Notes: generated from the sequence alone by a model not told the origin. A stretch of DNA of 64,000 bases from Macrobrachium rosenbergii (GCF_040412425.1 NC_089762.1:21868147-21932146), one strand, 5' to 3'; positions 1 to 12,446 are shown, counted from the stretch's first letter. A program made the numbers and translations.

Positions 1-160
1 TCTTACTGTCCAATCACCTCGTTTCACTTTCTTAAGCGCTGAATGGCTGAAGTTGTTCCAGTGCTTGGCTCTTATAACGTACATTCCAAACATCCACTCC
101 CTTCCACACAAACACACACATTCACGCACATACGCACACACATATATATGTGTATATATA

Positions 161-191
<31 letters not shown>

Positions 192-433
192 GCGTACGTG
201 TGGGCATATAACTGCATATACTAAATACCAGGGTGTTTAGTGATTGTACTGCAAATTGGCGTTGCAACAAGTATCTTCAACGTCGATGGAAATTTAATAT
301 CAATACCTAAAGGTGTGTAACACAAAGGAAACTAATTAATAACAAATGATATGGAAGGCATAAAGTAAGAGTTCAGATAATTTAAGAATAATAGAACATT
401 ACAATAAAAGGGTCATTTTAAGTGTCCTCCTGT
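1..433. other. Non-coding, with a CA/TG/GC compound microsatellite
   Basis: No gene is seen. About 22-80 resembles the 3' part of the SINE-like repeat (AGCGCTGAATGGC, then CCAGTGCTTGGC). Around 107-206 there is a compound tract of CA, TATG, TG and CG steps, an alternating purine-pyrimidine run. Confidence 0.5.
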
Positions 434-437
434 ACAT

Positions 438-750
438 GGGTAGTACAGTCAGTGCACCTCGCGCGGTGCACTGTAGGCATTACTTAAGGTTCTTTGCAAC
501 GTCCCATCGGTCCCCCTAGTTGCAATCCCTTTGATTCCTTTTATTGTACCTCCATTCATATTCTCTCTCTCTCCCATCTTACTTTCCACCCTCTGCTGAC
601 AATTATTTCATAGGGCAACTGCTTTGAGGTTTTCCTCCTGTTACACCTTTCAAACCTTTTACTCTCGGTTTTCGTTTCAGCGCTGAATGACCTCATAGGT
701 CCCAGCGCTTGGCCTTCGGCCTAAATTGTATGTACATATTCTATTCCAAG
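438..750 (+). repeat. SINE-like repeat, copy 1 (full length)
   Basis: About 300 nt. The head TAGTACAGTCAGTGCACCTC and a hairpin-prone GTGCACC...GGTGCAC are followed by GGTTCTTTGCAACG, a CT-rich middle and the 3' motif CAGCGCTGAATGACC, then GCGCTTGGCCTTCGGCC. The head has A-box- and B-box-like elements at a tRNA-like spacing, so a tRNA-derived SINE is plausible. The same arrangement recurs at 1031, 3698, 4795, 6434 and 41162. Confidence 0.75.
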
Positions 751-1030
751 TATCCAGTGCTCCTCAAATGCAAATACCTTAGTTGATAAATATTCTGAGT
801 AACGTACGTTTTCTTTCATTAATACAAAGTCGCAATCGAGAGTCGCACAAGTACTCTGCGTCATTTATGTTTGTTTTGGCGAAAGGCAGGTAGCCTCTGT
901 TTTTCTCGAGTACACAGTAGGAGTAAACTCAGTAGTAAGAAATCTCCGTACTCCTAATCCAAACTCGGATCCAATCCAAAATATAATCAACTGTTCGTGT
1001 AAACAGCAAGTCTTCAAAAATCTCCGCAGT

Positions 1031-1340
1031 GGGTAGTGCCGTCAGTGCACCTTACACGCTGCACTGTAGGCGTTGCTTTAGGTTCTTTGCAGCGTCCCCT
1101 CAGCCCCTAGCCGCAGCCCCTTTTATTCCTTTTACCGTGGCCCCGTTCACATTCTCTTTCTTCCATCTTACTTTCCACCCTCTCCTAACAATTGTTTCAT
1201 AATGCAACTGCGAGGTTTGCCTTCTGTTACACCTGTCAGGCTTTTTTTACTGTCAGTTTTCGTTTCAGCGCTGAATGTCCTCATAGGCCCCAGGGGTTGG
1301 CTTTTGGCCTACATTTTATGTTCCATTCCAAGCCCTCAGA
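1031..1340 (+). repeat. SINE-like repeat, copy 2 (full length)
   Basis: Same order of blocks as copy 1: TAGTGCCGTCAGTGCACC, GGTTCTTTGCAGCG, a CT-rich middle, CAGCGCTGAATG, then a tail ending TTCCATTCCA. The reading frame across its 3' half is a shadow of the repeat and not a gene. Confidence 0.75.
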
Positions 1341-1828
1341 ACCTGAAAAACCATTTCGTGAGTTTTCATGACATCCTGCTAAAAGAATTTAGCCGTACAG
1401 AAAAAAAAAAAAAAACGAAATAAAAAAACTAACCTCTTGTGGTGGCTGCCTCGGATTCTCATCAAATTCGAATCGGTTTCTCCTGAGAAGACGACGGTTC
1501 TGAAACATTCAGAAAAATCCGTCCGATTATTTGCGTGTAATTCGGCTACAAGACAGACTTAGCAGTAAAAAACACGACGTTCTTGGTAAGAGTAACTATA
1601 ATAAAGAAGAGTGAAACGAAGGCAAAAACGAATGATGAAGAGAAACTGTTGTAATAACAAAAGATGGAGAACTTTAAACGTTTGAAAGAAAATTATAAAA
1701 AAACCATACAAAAATTTATGGGTTTAGGGTTATATTGTCTTAATTTTGATGACAGATATATACATATATATATAGGATTGAAGAAATATATTCAAAGCAA
1801 AAACCAATTGGAAATAAACTCACTAAAT
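1341..1828. other. Intron or intergenic, no feature
   Basis: AT-rich sequence with a short A run near 1400. No exon, RNA gene or repeat is recognised. Confidence 0.4.
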
Positions 1829-2014
1829 GAGACAGTCGCCTAAAACTCGAACTCAGAGACAGTCGCCTAAAACTCGAACTCAGAGACAGTCGCCTAAAAC
1901 TCGAACTCAGAGACAGTCGCCTAAAACTCGAACTCAGAGACAGTCGCCTAAAACTCGAACTCAGAGACAGTCGCCTAAAAACCGAACTCAAGAGACAGTC
2001 GCCTAAAAATCGAA
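1829..2014. repeat. 27-nt minisatellite, about 6.9 copies
   Basis: The unit GAGACAGTCGCCTAAAACTC plus GAACTCA repeats head to tail; the first five copies are identical and the last two carry a few changes. Since 27 is a multiple of three, the minus strand reads as a 9-residue repeat (SFRRLSLSS), but this frame has no splice or start context that would make it a gene. Confidence 0.9.
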
Positions 2015-3130
2015 CAATTGCTATACATTGGTCAACCAGAATTTTTTTATTCCTTCCAGCGTCTTAGGAAACGAAAATAAAGCTGGAATTTCCTTCACTC
2101 AAGCTATGAATAAAATTAGATGATTATGAGGAAAGTTGTCATCCATTCGGCAACAAAGTCTGAATGAAATTTTAATTTAAAAAGTTCAAATGGGCATTAT
2201 TACGAGAAACTTCTTAGCCTCTACTTCATAATGCCGCTGATTTCGTTGGAGTAACTGATATTCTTAATAGTGAATGATGATTTTGGAGACGGAGTATGCT
2301 TCGGACAAGAACCGCAACCGAACGTCATGACGCCATTATTAATATTGAGTAACCAATAAGGAAGCGCCACGTGTCAATACCGTGATAGGCTAGTCATAAT
2401 GACTGTCATTCATTGGTATCGAGTAACCTGTCAGGAACGACTAATGTATCAATTCTTTACTGGTTAATCTGATTTGCGTGATATGATTGTTTAATGTGAG
2501 AATGCCGTGCATAGCTATGGATATCATGAGTGCATAGGGTGCGTGGTAAGTTATCAGTATGGGGGGGAGAGGGAACAGGAAGGGAAAATGATTGGGGGAG
2601 GTGAAGAGATACTGGAGTACTGATGGGGTATGGTAGGGTTAGATGGAATGGGGTGGTGAAAGGAAGCAAAATGGAGAATGTGTTTCAAGAAAACTAGCCT
2701 CGTTGTCGAATTCCTAGATTGTACGAGAAAGGAGCAAATTTTTCTCCTTCCCATTTCGCTGAAGAATCTTGCATTAAATCATAACTCTTGCACACTCTGA
2801 ACACTTTGAATACTAGAAAAAAAAAAAGCTGAAACTGCCAGGGTAGGAATACTGTAATCGGCTCTTACTATTGGTGGTTCATACAGCAAGTGGCACTGAA
2901 ACCCTTCTCTGCTAATGAATTAATAATCTTAATAAAAGGACCTATTAGCTCTTCTTCACAAAGCATGATTAAGACGTATTGGTCATCTCTTCATTCTTAC
3001 TGCGGGAGGGAGCGGAAGGTGGAATTACATCATTATTCGACATGTGAATGGAATCGGAATAGTTCTAAAACAATAGGCATTGGTTCTAATGAGGCACAAA
3101 CAGATTATCAGTGATTGCTATTACTGTAAA
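2015..3130. other. Intron or intergenic, no gene
   Basis: Unique-looking AT-rich sequence. The stretch 2560-2680 is strongly G-rich on the + strand (GGGGGGGAGAGGGAACAGG and similar). No exon-like frame or known motif is seen. Confidence 0.4.
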
Positions 3131-3144
3131 TAAGTGTGTGTGTG

Positions 3145-3217
<73 letters not shown>

Positions 3218-3262
3218 AACATGTATGTATGTATGCGTGTATGTGCATATGCGTATGTGTGT
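3131..3262. repeat. (GT)n-(AT)n microsatellite complex
   Basis: GTGTGTGTGTATG passes into about 80 nt of AT steps and then GTATGTATGCGTGTATGTG. Confidence 0.9.
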
Positions 3263-3697
3263 GTAATGTGCAACTTTGGTAAACGTTAATATCTTCCAAA
3301 TAAACAATTGGGTTTCATAAGTTTTATTTGTGAATCTTCTGTGCAAGGAGTCTACAGTTTTTGTTGGCTCTAATCAGGCTCTAATTGGACTCCTATACAT
3401 CATTCAGAATAATGGCGGTGCTCTCTTAGTCACCCAGAAAATTGGGGCGGCTGTTTATCAACCTAAGTATTAAGGTAACCCTGGATTAGCCGGTCTCGCA
3501 AACATTGTCATCCATGATTCGCATTGTACAAGTAACACTATTTAACGATTCTGAGCACTTGGTGTTACCTTTCACTCTAAGGTTTCTTTATCACAACTCT
3601 TGAAAGTTTTGTAGTCCAGTGCTTATATTAAACCAGGTATTGTTTGTAAAGCTCCCTATATGTCCTTATGTCACATGCCTCAAATACTGCTCCCAGT
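3263..3697. other. Intron or intergenic, no feature
   Basis: No coding or repeat signal recognised between the AT tract and SINE copy 3. Confidence 0.35.
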
Positions 3698-3998
3698 CGA
3701 GGGGTTGAACAATCAGTGCACCTCACGCGGTGCACTGTAGGCGTTACTTGAGGTTCCTTGCAGCGTCCCTTCGGCCCCTAGCTGCAACCAGTTTCATTCC
3801 CTTCACTGTTCCTCCGCTCATATTCTCTTTCTTCCATGTTACTTTCCACCCTCTCCTAACAATTGTTTCTCCGTGCAACCGCAGTGTTTTCCTCCTACAC
3901 CTTTAAAGCCTTTTTACTCTCAATTTCCCATTCATCGCTGATTGACCTCATAGGTCCAAGTGTTTGGCCTTTGGCCTAAATTTTATATTCCATTCAAA
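3698..3998 (+). repeat. SINE-like repeat, copy 3
   Basis: Contains CAGTGCACCTCACGCGGTGC, GGTTCCTTGCAGCG, the CT-rich middle and GACCTCATAGGTCC followed by TTTGGCCTTTGGCC. The first bases of the head are changed compared with copies 1 and 2. Confidence 0.72.
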
Positions 3999-4794
3999 TA
4001 CTGCTCAATTGTCCAAATGTCAGCATCTTCCTTGGATCTACCTTTTTAGACAAGAGTAGCCGAAGAAGGGGTTGCTATTTTCCCAGTAACGGTAATTATA
4101 AGTCCGAAGGGATGCCACGTTTCACACCTTCCACAACAAAACGTCTTTGATTCTCTTTACTGTCTTCATACCAAGTGCTATTATTGGTGTTGGAGACCGT
4201 AAATTTCAGAGTATTTTTATTTATATTCGTTATTTAAATGTTAGTCTCTTCTCTCTTTTCTCTTTGTTCTCTCGTGAGCTCTTTATTTTGTGAAAGCTTG
4301 TTTTGCAAATCGGTAGCCTGAATGTTTCCGTATTTTGTGTAATAATATTTCCTCTATTCAGCTGTTGTAAGCTTTCAGTTCATGCTTTTACAAATATGCT
4401 AGCTGCACGAAATGAAGGCACTTGTGCTTGTCAAGATGAAAATGAGAAATAGAAAAAAGTTCTTGAAGAGTAGATCTCCTAAATTTACTTGTCCGGAGAC
4501 AGAAACGATTGATATTCAGTGGCTGGATCAATGGGAACATTGCAAAACGTTTTGTTTATTAAAGCATTTATGTAATATTATATGTTTTCATGAGAATGTA
4601 ACATGAATAAAGAAACAATAGCCTCCAGGCATCATTTAAAGGTAGCTCTTGGGTTCATAAAGACATTGGAGAAAGATTCGAAACAAAATCAGTTGGAAGT
4701 AACACAGTTTACCAATGTAATCATAATTTCCAAAAACAAGTGATAATACAGGCCTGTGCCCTATACTCAGGGACTCCCCATAGAAGGGTAGTGC
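3999..4794. other. Intron or intergenic, no feature
   Basis: A short + strand frame at 4412-4606 has no recognisable domain or splice context. Nothing else is seen. Confidence 0.35.
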
Positions 4795-5024
4795 CGTCAG
4801 TGTACCTGACGCGTAGTGCAACCTGTTTCATTCCTTTTAATGTACATCCATTCATATTCTTTCTTCCATCTTACTTGTAACAGTTGTTTCACAGTGCAAC
4901 TGCTAGGGTTTCCTCCTGTTACACCTTTCAAGCCTTTTACTCTCAATTTTCCTTCCAGCGCTGAATGACCTCATAGGTCCCAGGACTTGGCCTTCGGTCT
5001 AAATTCTATATTCTATTCTATACC
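4795..5024 (+). repeat. SINE-like repeat, copy 4 (internal deletion)
   Basis: Head TAGTGCCGTCAGTGTACC is followed almost at once by the middle block and then CAGCGCTGAATGACCTCATA. About 60 nt around the B-box-like region are missing. Confidence 0.7.
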
Positions 5025-5360
5025 TGGGGACTTGAGTGTTCTCTGAGTGCCAAGAAAAGGAAGGTAATTACCTAATAACAGGCGCGTCATTCCCGTATTG
5101 CTATACATGCTCTTACAACTTGCAGCCATAAAGTCCTACATAAAAGCTTTGCAGGAATGCTGATGTGATAAAAACCTTCCCAGACCTTGTGTTCAACATA
5201 AAACTTACACTTTTTGTACCAAATGTGAGGGAAAACACCACTGGTGGGCTTGTTTAGATTCACTAGGACAAAGAAAAAACTGAAAAAAATAAGAAAACTC
5301 TCTCACCTGTTATTGGCTCCACAAGGTTTGTGGAAAACAACACATCTCTTTAATTTATTC
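5025..5360. other. No feature recognised
   Basis: Short AT-rich stretch before a CT microsatellite. Confidence 0.3.
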
Positions 5361-5363
5361 ATT

Positions 5364-5431
<68 letters not shown>
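5364..5431. repeat. (CT)n microsatellite
   Basis: About 34 uninterrupted CT steps. Confidence 0.95.
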
Positions 5432-5434
<3 letters not shown>

Positions 5435-6433
5435 CTATGGGATGTCCGTAAAGATGGATTTTAAGATTGCGGACTCCTTTACTATGTACAACAGTACCTT
5501 GAGAGATGATATTTATTTCCCAACAAAAAATGCAACAGACATGTTTGTTTTGCCAAAGAGTAGCAGGAGGATCCCGAGGGCTCAACAGTAATAGTTATTC
5601 TCTGTACTTTATAATCTATTCGGTCCTTACGACAGACAGAACGAAAATCGAATAAAAGAAAACATCCAGTGAAATAAGATAGAAATAAATATGCGAGGAG
5701 CAAAGAGAATGAATGCGATTTTAAATACTTTGAAAAACAGGAATGAAACTTTATTATGTGTGTCAAACGTTCTATATGAAATTGGGATTTTTTTCTGGAA
5801 AAACAAGAGAGCACATTTTAGGAAATTAATTTTACGTTGTAACGCATTCCTCTTTTCAAAGCAACCAGTATGTTGCCAGTGAAACTAACACCATTTTATC
5901 AAAGTAACGATTTCTTACACACAAAATTTACGATGATTCCAGAATACTGATTTAAGAAGAGGCTTAAGAAGAAGCACATTCGAGCAGTCAGCCATTTCCT
6001 AAGTTTCTCATTTTCTCATTTTACGAGATCATACATTTTTTTCACAATTAACGCGAAGGTATTCTCTTGTCACAGTAAACACCCGGTCAATTATATTTAC
6101 GCACCGCAATTTATTATGCTTTACAAAAGAGAACATGTGCAACGTAACACACACAAAAAAGGTATGTCGTAAATTATAATGAAGGAAAATAAATGAATCA
6201 CTGGCTAATACAACACTCGGTGAACGACTAACAATATTCTTTTAAAATTTCGACGTCGTAAAGGGCAAAAAATAAAATCAGTAACTCGGTAACAATGTAG
6301 CACTCGCTCTAAAACAGTCAGTGAACAAGTAACACATTACCTATTTGTGTTCTGTAGACATGAGTTTTTTCAGTGTCTCTCAGACAGGACCCACCTCTAT
6401 AGACCAGGTTCTTCTTTCACACCTTCCCCTCGT
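5432..6433. other. Intron or intergenic, no feature
   Basis: The open frames on both strands around 5480-5880 overlap each other and have no recognisable domain. No RNA gene is seen. Confidence 0.35.
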
Positions 6434-6520
6434 AGGGGGTTAGTGCTGTCACTGCACCTCACATGGAGCACTGTAGGCATTACTAAAGGAATTTAGCAAC
6501 TTCCCTTTGTAGCCTACTAC
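6434..6520 (+). repeat. SINE-like repeat, copy 5 (5' fragment)
   Basis: Only the head is present: TAGTGCTGTCACTGCACCTC and ACTGTAGGCATTAC. The 3' two thirds are absent. Confidence 0.6.
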
Positions 6521-7390
<870 letters not shown>

Positions 7391-7414
7391 CATACATTAA
7401 TATTAAGCCTCAAA

Positions 7415-7684
7415 TACCCTTGATGTTGAATTAACTTGGGAGTGATTTACACCCAAAGGGAATTATGTGGTAAGTGCATCTACCCCGGCCAGGATCGAAC
7501 CTATGCATTTTTGGTTTTATACAGAGAAGAAATTGACTTCTTAATTCAGCTACACATTGGGGAGTGAATAAATAAGTCACTGTCATCTGTTTCAAACTAA
7601 GAAGGCATAGGTTCGAATCCTGACTGGCCAGATACAATTTTGGTGAAAGATTTCCCTAGGTAAAGTTAATTCGATATTAAGCGT
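7415..7684. mobile_element. Fold-back element FB1 with two tRNA-like modules
   Basis: Outer arms TTGATGTTGAATTAAC and, at the right end, GTTAATTCGATATTAAGCG are inverted. Inside, two tRNA-like stretches face each other. One on the minus strand has TAGCTGAATTAAGAAG (A-box-like) and GGTTCGATCCTGG (B-box). One on the plus strand ends GGTTCGAATCCTGACTGG. The terminal motif (C)GCTTAATATCGAAT links it to FB2 and FB4. These look like tRNA-derived pseudogene or SINE parts, not working tRNA genes, because full acceptor stems are not evident. Confidence 0.65.
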
Positions 7685-7749
7685 TTTGCTTGTTGCTTTG
7701 GACAGCTTCTGTATTTGTTTAGCCTGCCATACTAACAGCCATTTTCTTT

Positions 7750-8110
7750 TCACTTCATGACAGACGGGCATCTTTGTCCAGGCTTCATTCGTAGCCTGTA
7801 ACCCAAATTTGGCTTCTCCATTTCCATTCTAGGTTTGACTGAGGCTCCTCGTGTCGATTGTCTCTTTGGTGTTCCATTATCACCGGCTCCACGATAAGCT
7901 GAATTTTCTAGCTGGAGCAAGAGTGTAAAGAGATTATCAAAGACGACATGTTCTAGAGCATGGAGGTTTATTTTATCCGTTAAGGATATAACCACAATCT
8001 GACCCAATGTCAGCGATATCAGTGTAAGAAACGAAGTATAATTGCATGAAGGAATGGACGTTGGAAGAGCGTGCTGCCTGAATTTCGAAGCCAAATCTTA
8101 TGGGTCTTCC
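7750..8110 (-). pseudogene. piggyBac-type transposase relic
   Basis: Read on the minus strand, a frame starts near RPIRFGFEIQ (about 8105, in another frame) and then gives VVISLTDKINLHALEHVVFD and NLFTLLLQLENSAYRGAG. The block HHVFFDNFFTS, then LL..L...G.ATGT, of piggyBac transposases is recognisable as LEHVVFDNLFTLLLQLE. Frame changes and stops separate the pieces, and the third catalytic region was not found. Weak upstream similarity (PLDDELSKLKQTI near 8560) may extend the relic to about 8650. The call rests on motif recognition alone; the element is dead. Confidence 0.5.
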
Positions 8111-9263
8111 TCTAATGAATTGCTTGAAGCCCTTTGTTGTCACTAGTAATGGACCATGATTTCATCTCTTTGATGTAAGTTATGAGTATTGAATATACTT
8201 AAAAAAAGCACGACCCTTTTAGTATCTGTCATCTGCCAGTTTCATTTTGTTTACAGCACGTTCCCCAGGCACCAAATAATCTACTGAAATATGTTTCACC
8301 TTAGCTGCTATGTTACCAGATTACTGAACAGATATGGAGAATTAGAACAGTAAAATTAATTAGAGGGAAAAATGTTACCCGGTATATCCCCCAAGAATGA
8401 ATAGAAATGTCCTGAAATTTCCCCCGGGTGACAATATTGTTAGGAAGTGACTTCGGTTACGCACAGAGCAAGCTCTTTTGACAAATATCTCTAATCCGCT
8501 CATTTGTCCGGAGTAAGTCTGCAATCCAACGGATTTTTATCGTCTGCTTCAGTTTACTCAATTCATCGTCTAGTGGTTGAACAAAGACTGGTGCGTTAGT
8601 TTCAACGCATGTCGTATTTTGGTGCCAATTGTAATCAATTTCCTTTGTCTTCAGTGAGGTTTTTGGTCTGAATGCTCCTTTTTGTGGGGTAGGTTACGTG
8701 CCTTGGCTTTCAGCTGCATTATTTCGTGTTGAGGCGAACCAAGAATTTCTGGAGCATTTTGTCTACACGGGACCCTGCACTTTTGAAATGTTATTTTTGA
8801 ATTTGCCAAACCAAGAGCACCGTTGGATTGGCATCACTGTGGTACCCCATTAGAATCTCGCAGAAGTAGGGACTCTTGAGTTGCTTCTTGTACTTGATAA
8901 TCATTGAAATCGTCTGCCACTGACTCTTCAAACATTTTGTCAGAGGAAACAGCATCACCTGGAAGAATCTTTGGTGAATATGAACAGGATTGCATGCGAC
9001 TCTATCACCAGACACACTCAACCACATTCAGTGTCAGCCCTCGGTGAAACGATGGCAGTATCAATTTTTGTCACCACAAGTCAGCCTGAAAAGGCACACC
9101 AAAGAATTGTTACAGACACTGACAGACAGAACGACGGACAGGCAGACAGACAAGGAGACTAAAAGATGACAGACGGCCAAGACGATGGAAACAGTTGGAG
9201 GACTAATAAATGATGGATAATATGCAATATTGTGTGTATGTATCCGTATGTATTTAAGCGTGG

Positions 9264-9265
<2 letters not shown>
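8111..9265. other. Probable upstream part of the piggyBac relic; otherwise no feature
   Basis: The minus strand keeps fragments that could belong to the same transposase, but frames are short. A minus frame at 8791-9027 is not recognised. Around 9113-9160 there is a loose CAGA-type repeat. Confidence 0.3.
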
Positions 9266-9352
<87 letters not shown>

Positions 9353-9523
9353 TGTATATATTGCATGAATGTGCACATTGTGTGTACTGTATACTTGTGT
9401 GTTCATATATGCATAAGTCCCGTATATGCATGTGTGCCCATTGCACATGTGCAATGGTACACGTACATGTGTATTGTATATATGCATATATGGATAAACT
9501 CGTATATGTATATATATATATGG

Positions 9524-9578
<55 letters not shown>

Positions 9579-9579
9579 T
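9266..9579. repeat. Two long (AT)n tracts around a TG/AT-rich spacer
   Basis: About 85 nt of AT at 9267-9352 and about 50 nt at 9528-9576. Between them are repeated words such as TGTGCACATTG and GCACATGTGCAATGG. The frames on both strands here are shadows. Confidence 0.9.
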
Positions 9580-10847
9580 AAACTCGTTACCTTGGTGAAT
9601 TACGTGGATGTGTTATACAGTATGTATATATATAAGCATGTATATGTGAAAGCTAATAGTTTAATGTAATTGCACGTAAATGTCTTTATGTGCCTCCCCA
9701 CTGGAAAATGCGGACCTTTATGAAGGAATATAAATGCTATTTGGCAATATTTTATAGGAGTCTATGATATAATTTAATGTGAAAAGCTTGAATGTGACCG
9801 AATCCATTCACTTCAAAGCTCAGTGTCAGGGAATCCCGCCACACAAATTGTTTCTGCCTCTGCCTGTTATCGAAATATTGAAGCTATAATAGTACATGTG
9901 TTATGATATAATACAAGCATTGAAGGCATAAAGCAAAAAATGGAACCATAATTACCTGTAAAATATTCATAGCAAAAAGTCCGCTTACCTTTTCTTATGA
10001 GTAGGTTGGGTTACTGGTTGTGGTATTTTGAACCACGAATGTTCAAGAATACTCTGAGAAGGTGTAAGGAGTTACAAGAGAATATGCCCTGGGCTGTGAC
10101 TAGTTTAAAGCAAGCTTGTTGCTGGATTGATAGCAGATGTATCGTTCAATCTTACTCTAGATTACATAAAGCTCTTTGAATTGGTTGGCAGAATTTTCTG
10201 CTACGTGTCTCAAGATCAAGTACATTCTTTGTCATCTGGTATTTGCTTTTCACATACATAGATTTCCTTCTTCAAATAAACTTTTATTGTATTTTCAGGT
10301 CTCTTGCTATTCTTTCTTCAATGCGAGATTCCTTGTTTTTAGTTCTTTCGTTCCTTTTTATTATGTCTGTTCTTTTACTCATATTAATCTCTTCGTCTTG
10401 TGTATTCATCCCTTTGAGTAATTTTTGGTCTTCTTGCTAACGCATAGTTTTCTTTCTTCTGTAGAATTGTTATACTTATATTTGCAGACTGTCATATGAA
10501 CAGTATTTCTCCTCATCCTGCACTGAGCAGTACCCTGTGTTCTCTCTCTTTCGTTCCCTGTTATATTTCCTAGCTCTATCTTTTTACTTGCTTCTTTTAT
10601 CATTTGTTACATTCTTTGTTATGTCCCATCTCTCGTATTATTCGTTTGGTTTTTTGTCGTGTTTTCTATTATCACTCTTTACTTTTTCTCCCACAGATTC
10701 TCTAACCATCCATTACACATTCTTTGACGTCTTCCAAACTCCCTGCATTTCATCTTACATCCTAAGTAAACCTTCTCTCCAATTCCTCTTCTCATTCACT
10801 ACCTTTTTCCCTGCCATGTCTTTGACGTCTTTTTCTTCTTTTTTCAG
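9580..10847. other. Intron upstream of exon 1, pyrimidine-rich toward its end
   Basis: No exon is seen. From about 10250 to 10846 the + strand is strongly T/C-rich and ends in the polypyrimidine tract and CAG acceptor of exon 1. Confidence 0.5.
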
Positions 10848-11024
10848 GATATAACGGACATCGTGCGGATGATCCGCAGCGGAGACAAGATGGGGATTCA
10901 GATTTACCTGAGGAAGGGGGGAGATCCCAATGCCCGCAACCAGATGTGCTGGACGCTCCTTCACCTGGCCAGTTTCGAGGGACAGGCGGAGATTGCGGAG
11001 GTACTCATTGACGCAGGAGCCTCG
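10848..11024 (+). CDS. Ankyrin-repeat gene, exon 1 of 11 seen (module 1, capping repeat)
   Basis: Seen: 59 open codons preceded by a long pyrimidine tract ending TTTTCAG and followed by the donor GTAAAT; phase 0 at both ends. The peptide starts DITDIVRMIRSGDKMG, a capping half-repeat with the usual SGD turn and GGDPNAR. A full repeat with WTLLHLASFEGQAEIAEVLI then ends at GAS, and the next exon supplies VN. Known: ankyrin repeats are 33-residue helix-loop-helix units that act as protein-binding scaffolds; they are not catalytic. Inferred: this is an internal exon, because no initiator or leader precedes it and the reading frame arrives from an acceptor. Earlier exons must lie before 10848, probably outside the window. 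Compared with exon 4, which opens module 2, it has the same cap-plus-one-repeat content. A fold-back element starts about 36 nt after its donor. Confidence 0.88.
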
Positions 11025-11060
11025 GTAAATAATTATGTTTACGTACATGAATATATACAG

Positions 11061-11416
11061 TATATAATCATGAAGCTACAAATGTCGCTTAATATCAAAT
11101 CCACGCTGCCTCGGGAATATCCCCGAAGGGGAATTTATAAGTGATAAAAGGACCAGCACTGCCGAGTCTCGATCCCGCGACACAGATACGCATCCAGCAA
11201 CTCCAGTGGACGTTACCACTGAGTGCCCGTCTCGATCCCGCGACACAGATACGCATCCAGCAACTCCAGTCGACGTTACCACTGATAGCGAGACTCGGCA
11301 GTGCCCGTCCATTTATCACTTATAAATTCCCCTTCGGTGATAATTTTCCATCGGGGATAATCCCGAGGCAGCGTGGATTTGATATTAAGCGACATTTGTA
11401 GCTTCATGATTGTATA
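11061..11416. mobile_element. Fold-back element FB2 with tandem tRNA-like core
   Basis: Near-perfect inverted arms of about 85-100 nt: the left arm begins ATCATGAAGCTACAAATGTC and continues CGCTTAATATCAAATCC, and the right arm is its complement. The core holds two tandem 65-nt copies that include TCTCGATCCCGCGACACAG. Read on the minus strand they give TATCAGTGGTAACGTC (A-box-like) and GCGGGATCGAGAC (B-box-like). The element starts about 36 nt after the exon 1 donor. Confidence 0.8.
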
Positions 11417-12363
11417 TAAATCACGGTGTGATAAAAAATGTCATATACAGTATATACATAAGGGAATGTAAAAATTATAGGATGTAGGGTATAAAGTAAT
11501 TTGTTTATATAGAGCATGATTTTCATGATGAAAGCAAAGCTCTTGTTAGAACACGGAACTATAATAGTAGAATGACTGGTAGGGTGTAAAAGTGGTACTC
11601 AGACGAAGTTGTGATATGTATTGTGGTCGCCCATTACTGCAATGGATTTAGTGATAAAAGAAGTCAGAGAAACAACACATAAAGGCGAAATTTTATCAGC
11701 TAAGAACATGGGATGTGAATGGAGTTTGAAGGGGATAATGTTTGTAAAAAAGTACCATGATATTTATTGAATGGAAAATATATTGCAGAGACTAGTGAAA
11801 GAGTCTGGTAGTGTTTGTAATTGGAGGGAACAGAAAGTAAAAGACTGCAAAAGATAAGTGATTCTGGTAGATGGAAGCTTGGATGAAGTAGCAGTGATTG
11901 TGAAAAAATGAAAATGGTTAAATCCTGGGCGAATATAAGGAATGATGATGGGAAGAAAGAAAGGGGTCAACACAGTAAGTGAAGCCAGTTAGAGTAATTA
12001 ATTACGTAGTATATATATGCAGAAAAGGAGGGTTGAAAGGACGAGATGTGTAAATATACGACGAAGTAGTGGAACAAATGCTAGCACAGGTGAAAAAAAA
12101 CAGGTAAAATTAGTCTGAAATGGTATTGTGACCTAACAAGAACTTCAAGATAATAAGATGGTGAAAAGATTGTATAATTTCAATCTTTTGGGGGAGGGAG
12201 GTAAGCGGCGATTGGAGGTAGCTGAGTAATAGATTTGTTAGAATTTGAGACCCTTATTGATATTCAGGAAGTGAGGAGGCTATGAAAATGTTAATGTGGA
12301 AGTTTGCTACAGAAATTTTATTGTTTATTATGCAAATAAACTTCATATTAATGACTAGTGTAA

Positions 12364-12365
<2 letters not shown>
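11417..12365. other. Intron 1, no feature
   Basis: Purine-rich on the + strand (many AGAAAG, GGAATG words). No exon or known repeat is seen. Confidence 0.4.
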
Positions 12366-12437
<72 letters not shown>

Positions 12438-12446
12438 GTACATATA

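Noticed and set aside
5244..5591. 115-codon frame with SLSLSL
   Set aside because: Two thirds are a (CT)n tract, and the flanks have no domain or splice support.
7480..7632. Possible real tRNA genes with GGTTCGATCC and GGTTCGAATCC
   Set aside because: The B-boxes are good, but I cannot draw complete acceptor, D and anticodon stems, and the modules sit in a mobile fold-back element.
9159..9577. Long open frames on both strands with IYIYIY repeats
   Set aside because: They are translations of (AT)n microsatellites. The same holds for such frames at 3.1, 7.3, 12.4, 26.4, 30.0-30.6, 54.5 and 62.0 kb.
11076..11401. Overlapping frames with RDRDGH and LDPATQIRIQQ repeats
   Set aside because: They read through the fold-back element's two tandem tRNA-like copies on both strands.
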